From an uncultured Bacteroides sp. (lineage in GTDB: Bacteria; Bacteroidota; Bacteroidia; Chitinophagales; Chitinophagaceae): a stretch of DNA of 64,000 nucleotides. Positions 60,308 through 64,000 of the stretch are shown piece by piece. Each line of letters starts with the position of its first letter. The stretch's first letter is position 1. The translations under genes were made by a program, and so were the position numbers. The stretch covers positions 82,243 through 146,242 of the forward strand of contig CABHOP010000037.1 in NCBI GenBank assembly GCA_902168085.1. The letters run 5' to 3'. The notes beneath the pieces were generated by a model. The model was not told the DNA's origin. It worked only from the letters and a program-made list of their open reading frames with translations, and did not search any database.

Positions 60308-60350
60308 CAAAATATGTACAATCAATAAGTTAACTTATCAACCAAACCAA

Positions 60351-62405
<2,055 letters not shown>

Positions 62406-62587
62406 TTATTAATATCTCTGCCGTTTATATCCTACAAAAATACTGAAAAAAGGCCTTATATACAAAGAAAATCAGGTGTTTTAACAAGGCTGTGAAATGT
62501 GCGTGGATAAAGCAGTTTTAGCAATGGGGAATGCCTGCTGCCAGGAGCACCAACCCACTTAAAATGATGTAACATACTATTGCTATA

Positions 62588-62630
62588 GTTCCAATCCATA
62601 TCTTTATTGGAACAAACAAACAAACAAAAT
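62588..62630. repeat. hairpin and AAAC repeats ahead of the histidine kinase
   Basis: GTTCCAAT (62588-62595) and ATTGGAAC (62606-62613) are perfect inverted arms around 10 nt. They run directly into an AAAC tetranucleotide repeat (about four units, 62611-62628) that ends just before the kinase ATG at 62632. The rest of the 62334-62631 gap shows no gene. Confidence 0.5.
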
Positions 62631-62631
62631 A

Positions 62632-64000
62632 ATGAGTGGTGAATTACCATTTTTCAATTGGTCTTTAAAAAAGGCCACAGATTCCCAGTCGGAAAGTTTT
62701 ATAAAAGCGCGTATCCGCTTAATATTTACAATACTTATATTTTCCCTGCTGAAGGCGTTGGTTGCTTTGGCTACCGCAATTGCCAGTGAGCAGTGGCTGC
62801 AGGTAAAACGCGCAGCCATAGCGCTGGTGTTTTATACAGTCCTTACCAAAATACTGCTGTACAAACCTGCCAAGCTGCGCCCGCTGGCGCACATCATGAT
62901 ACTGGCAGGCATACTGATGGTATTTAGCAGCATTATTTTCTTCTCGCACGATATCAACCTTGTTATTTTGCAGTTTGTATTCATGATAGTGCTAAGTGGC
63001 TTTTATACGCTGGGTGGTAAATGGGGCTTTATTTATGCATTCATCAGTGTCCTGCCGGTTGTTAGCGTTTTGCTTTTAGGCGATGATGTCCATATTTTCA
63101 GCCAAGGCAGCGGGCAAAAACTGGCATCGCCCGGCTATGAGATATTGGCCATTCTCAATTTCATTTCCATAGTAGTAGCACATTATTTATTCTACAAAGC
63201 TTTTTCTGTCAACATACAGGAGAAGGAAAAACTAAACCTGCAGTTGCAGCAATCGGCCACGGAGGCCAATAAGCTGGCTGAATCAAGGGCGAATTTTCTC
63301 TCTACCATGTCGCACGAGTTGCGTACACCGCTCAATTCTGTATTGGGTATTACAGAATTATTAATGCGCGATAACCCCGAAAAACGGCAGCAGGAAAACC
63401 TGAAAATATTGCAGCTATCTACGGCAGACCTGCTTTCGCTTATCAACAATGTGCTGGATTTTAATAAAACGGAATCGGATAAAGTAATGTTGGAGGCGGT
63501 ACCGTTTCAACTGGCAGAGCTGATAGAAAATAAATGCACGGTACTGCAGATAAAAGCACAGGACAAGCAGCTGCGTTTTATACTGAATATAGATGAAAGG
63601 CTGCGCGATACGGTAGTAGCAAGCGACCCCACGCGCCTCTCGCAAATCATATACAATCTGGTGAGCAATGCGGTGAAGTTTACAGAGCAGGGTAGTGTAA
63701 CCGTAAAACTGGCGCTAAAAGAGAAAACCGAAAAAAATGTACAGGTGCTGTTTTCGGTAACGGATACCGGTATAGGCATACATCCCGACAGGCAAGAAAG
63801 CGTTTTTGAAATGTTTACGCAGGCCGAATCGCACATCACGCGCAAATATGGCGGTACCGGCCTTGGACTGGCTATCGTAAAGCAACTGCTATCGCTTTTC
63901 GATAGCAGCATAGAGCTAAACAGCGCACCCGGCAAGGGCACCAGTTTTTCATTTCTTATAAACTTTGCTACAGCACCGTCGCTTGCCAAACCTGTTACAG
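62632..64000 (+). CDS. membrane sensor histidine kinase (3' end outside window)
   Basis: The first 456 codons of a histidine kinase. It starts MSGELPFFNWSLKKA, followed by about six hydrophobic segments (LIFTILIFSLLKALVALATAI to ILNFISIVVAHYLFYKAF) forming a membrane sensor region without a large periplasmic loop. A coiled coil leads to HisKA with the phospho-acceptor His in FLSTMSHELRTPLNSVLG. The HATPase domain has N-box QIIYNLVSNAVKFT, G1 VTDTGIGI, F-box VFEMFTQ and G2 YGGTGLGLAIVKQLL. This ELRTPL-type architecture usually continues into a receiver domain; the window ends before that could be seen. Confidence 0.92.
   Translation, partial: MSGELPFFNWSLKKATDSQSESFIKARIRLIFTILIFSLLKALVALATAIASEQWLQVKRAAIALVFYTVLTKILLYKPAKLRPLAHIMILAGILMVFSSIIFFSHDINLVILQFVFMIVLSGFYTLGGKWGFIYAFISVLPVVSVLLLGDDVHIFSQGSGQKLASPGYEILAILNFISIVVAHYLFYKAFSVNIQEKEKLNLQLQQSATEANKLAESRANFLSTMSHELRTPLNSVLGITELLMRDNPEKRQQENLKILQLSTADLLSLINNVLDFNKTESDKVMLEAVPFQLAELIENKCTVLQIKAQDKQLRFILNIDERLRDTVVASDPTRLSQIIYNLVSNAVKFTEQGSVTVKLALKEKTEKNVQVLFSVTDTGIGIHPDRQESVFEMFTQAESHITRKYGGTGLGLAIVKQLLSLFDSSIELNSAPGKGTSFSFLINFATAPSLAKPVT

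Overview
The window is 64 kb of a Bacteroidota chromosome, most likely a Chitinophagaceae-type genome. The main evidence is cargo with type IX secretion C-terminal domains (type A at 5283-7154 and 58698-59144, type B at 30099-32009), promoters of the TTG/TTTG-N(21-22)-TAnnTTTG kind, and an almost complete lack of Shine-Dalgarno sequences. I see no transposase, integrase, phage gene, CRISPR array, rRNA or tRNA. Nearly all genes are housekeeping or family-conserved ones. Coding density is high and several convergent pairs share overlapping stop codons.

Layout. 1-8.3 kb: typA (3' end cut by the window), a damaged secreted YCII gene, apaG, recX, mnmG, a PA-domain T9SS protein and nadA, nearly all on the minus strand. 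Two parS-like 16-mers lie in and just upstream of mnmG. The 523-bp AT-rich gap after nadA carries a perfect DnaA box plus several near-perfect ones, so this end of the window looks like the replication origin region. 8.8-23 kb: a SurA/PpiD-type foldase, a DtxR-family regulator, an L,D-transpeptidase, a polysaccharide deacetylase, LutB, a PagL-like outer-membrane enzyme, the serC-DUF1015 pair, an aldo/keto reductase, a histone-H1-like basic protein and YihY. 23-30 kb: a flippase, a glycosyltransferase, a CPA1 antiporter, a CorC-type membrane protein and a lipocalin whose signal peptide is out of frame. 30-38 kb: a T9SS type B protein, feoB, an ethylene-receptor-like sensor with a kinase-less output region, the iscS-iscU-iscA operon and methylmalonyl-CoA epimerase.

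38-45 kb is the most accessory-looking part: a Wzz-like protein, a nucleotidyltransferase, two methyltransferases, a B12-binding radical SAM enzyme, a glycosyltransferase and a nucleoside phosphorylase-like protein, several of them nearly abutting. 45-54 kb: corA, a periplasmic cyclophilin, a DUF2400 protein, a SAM-I riboswitch controlling a trans-sulfuration enzyme and homoserine dehydrogenase, then lpxH, a SixA-like phosphatase and a sugar-kinase/RapZ fusion, and clpP. 54-64 kb: a DUF1801 protein, a GSCFA protein, bactofilin, yidC, a small T9SS protein lacking a signal peptide, a RES/Xre toxin-antitoxin pair, gyrB and the first 456 codons of a histidine kinase.

The best leads are the origin/parS region, the ethylene-receptor-like sensor in which the copper-ligand His is Tyr, two secreted-protein genes broken exactly at the signal-peptide/mature junction, the amino-sugar-kinase/RapZ fusion and the 39-43 kb modification cluster. 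All functional calls come from reading the translated sequence; no database search was run.
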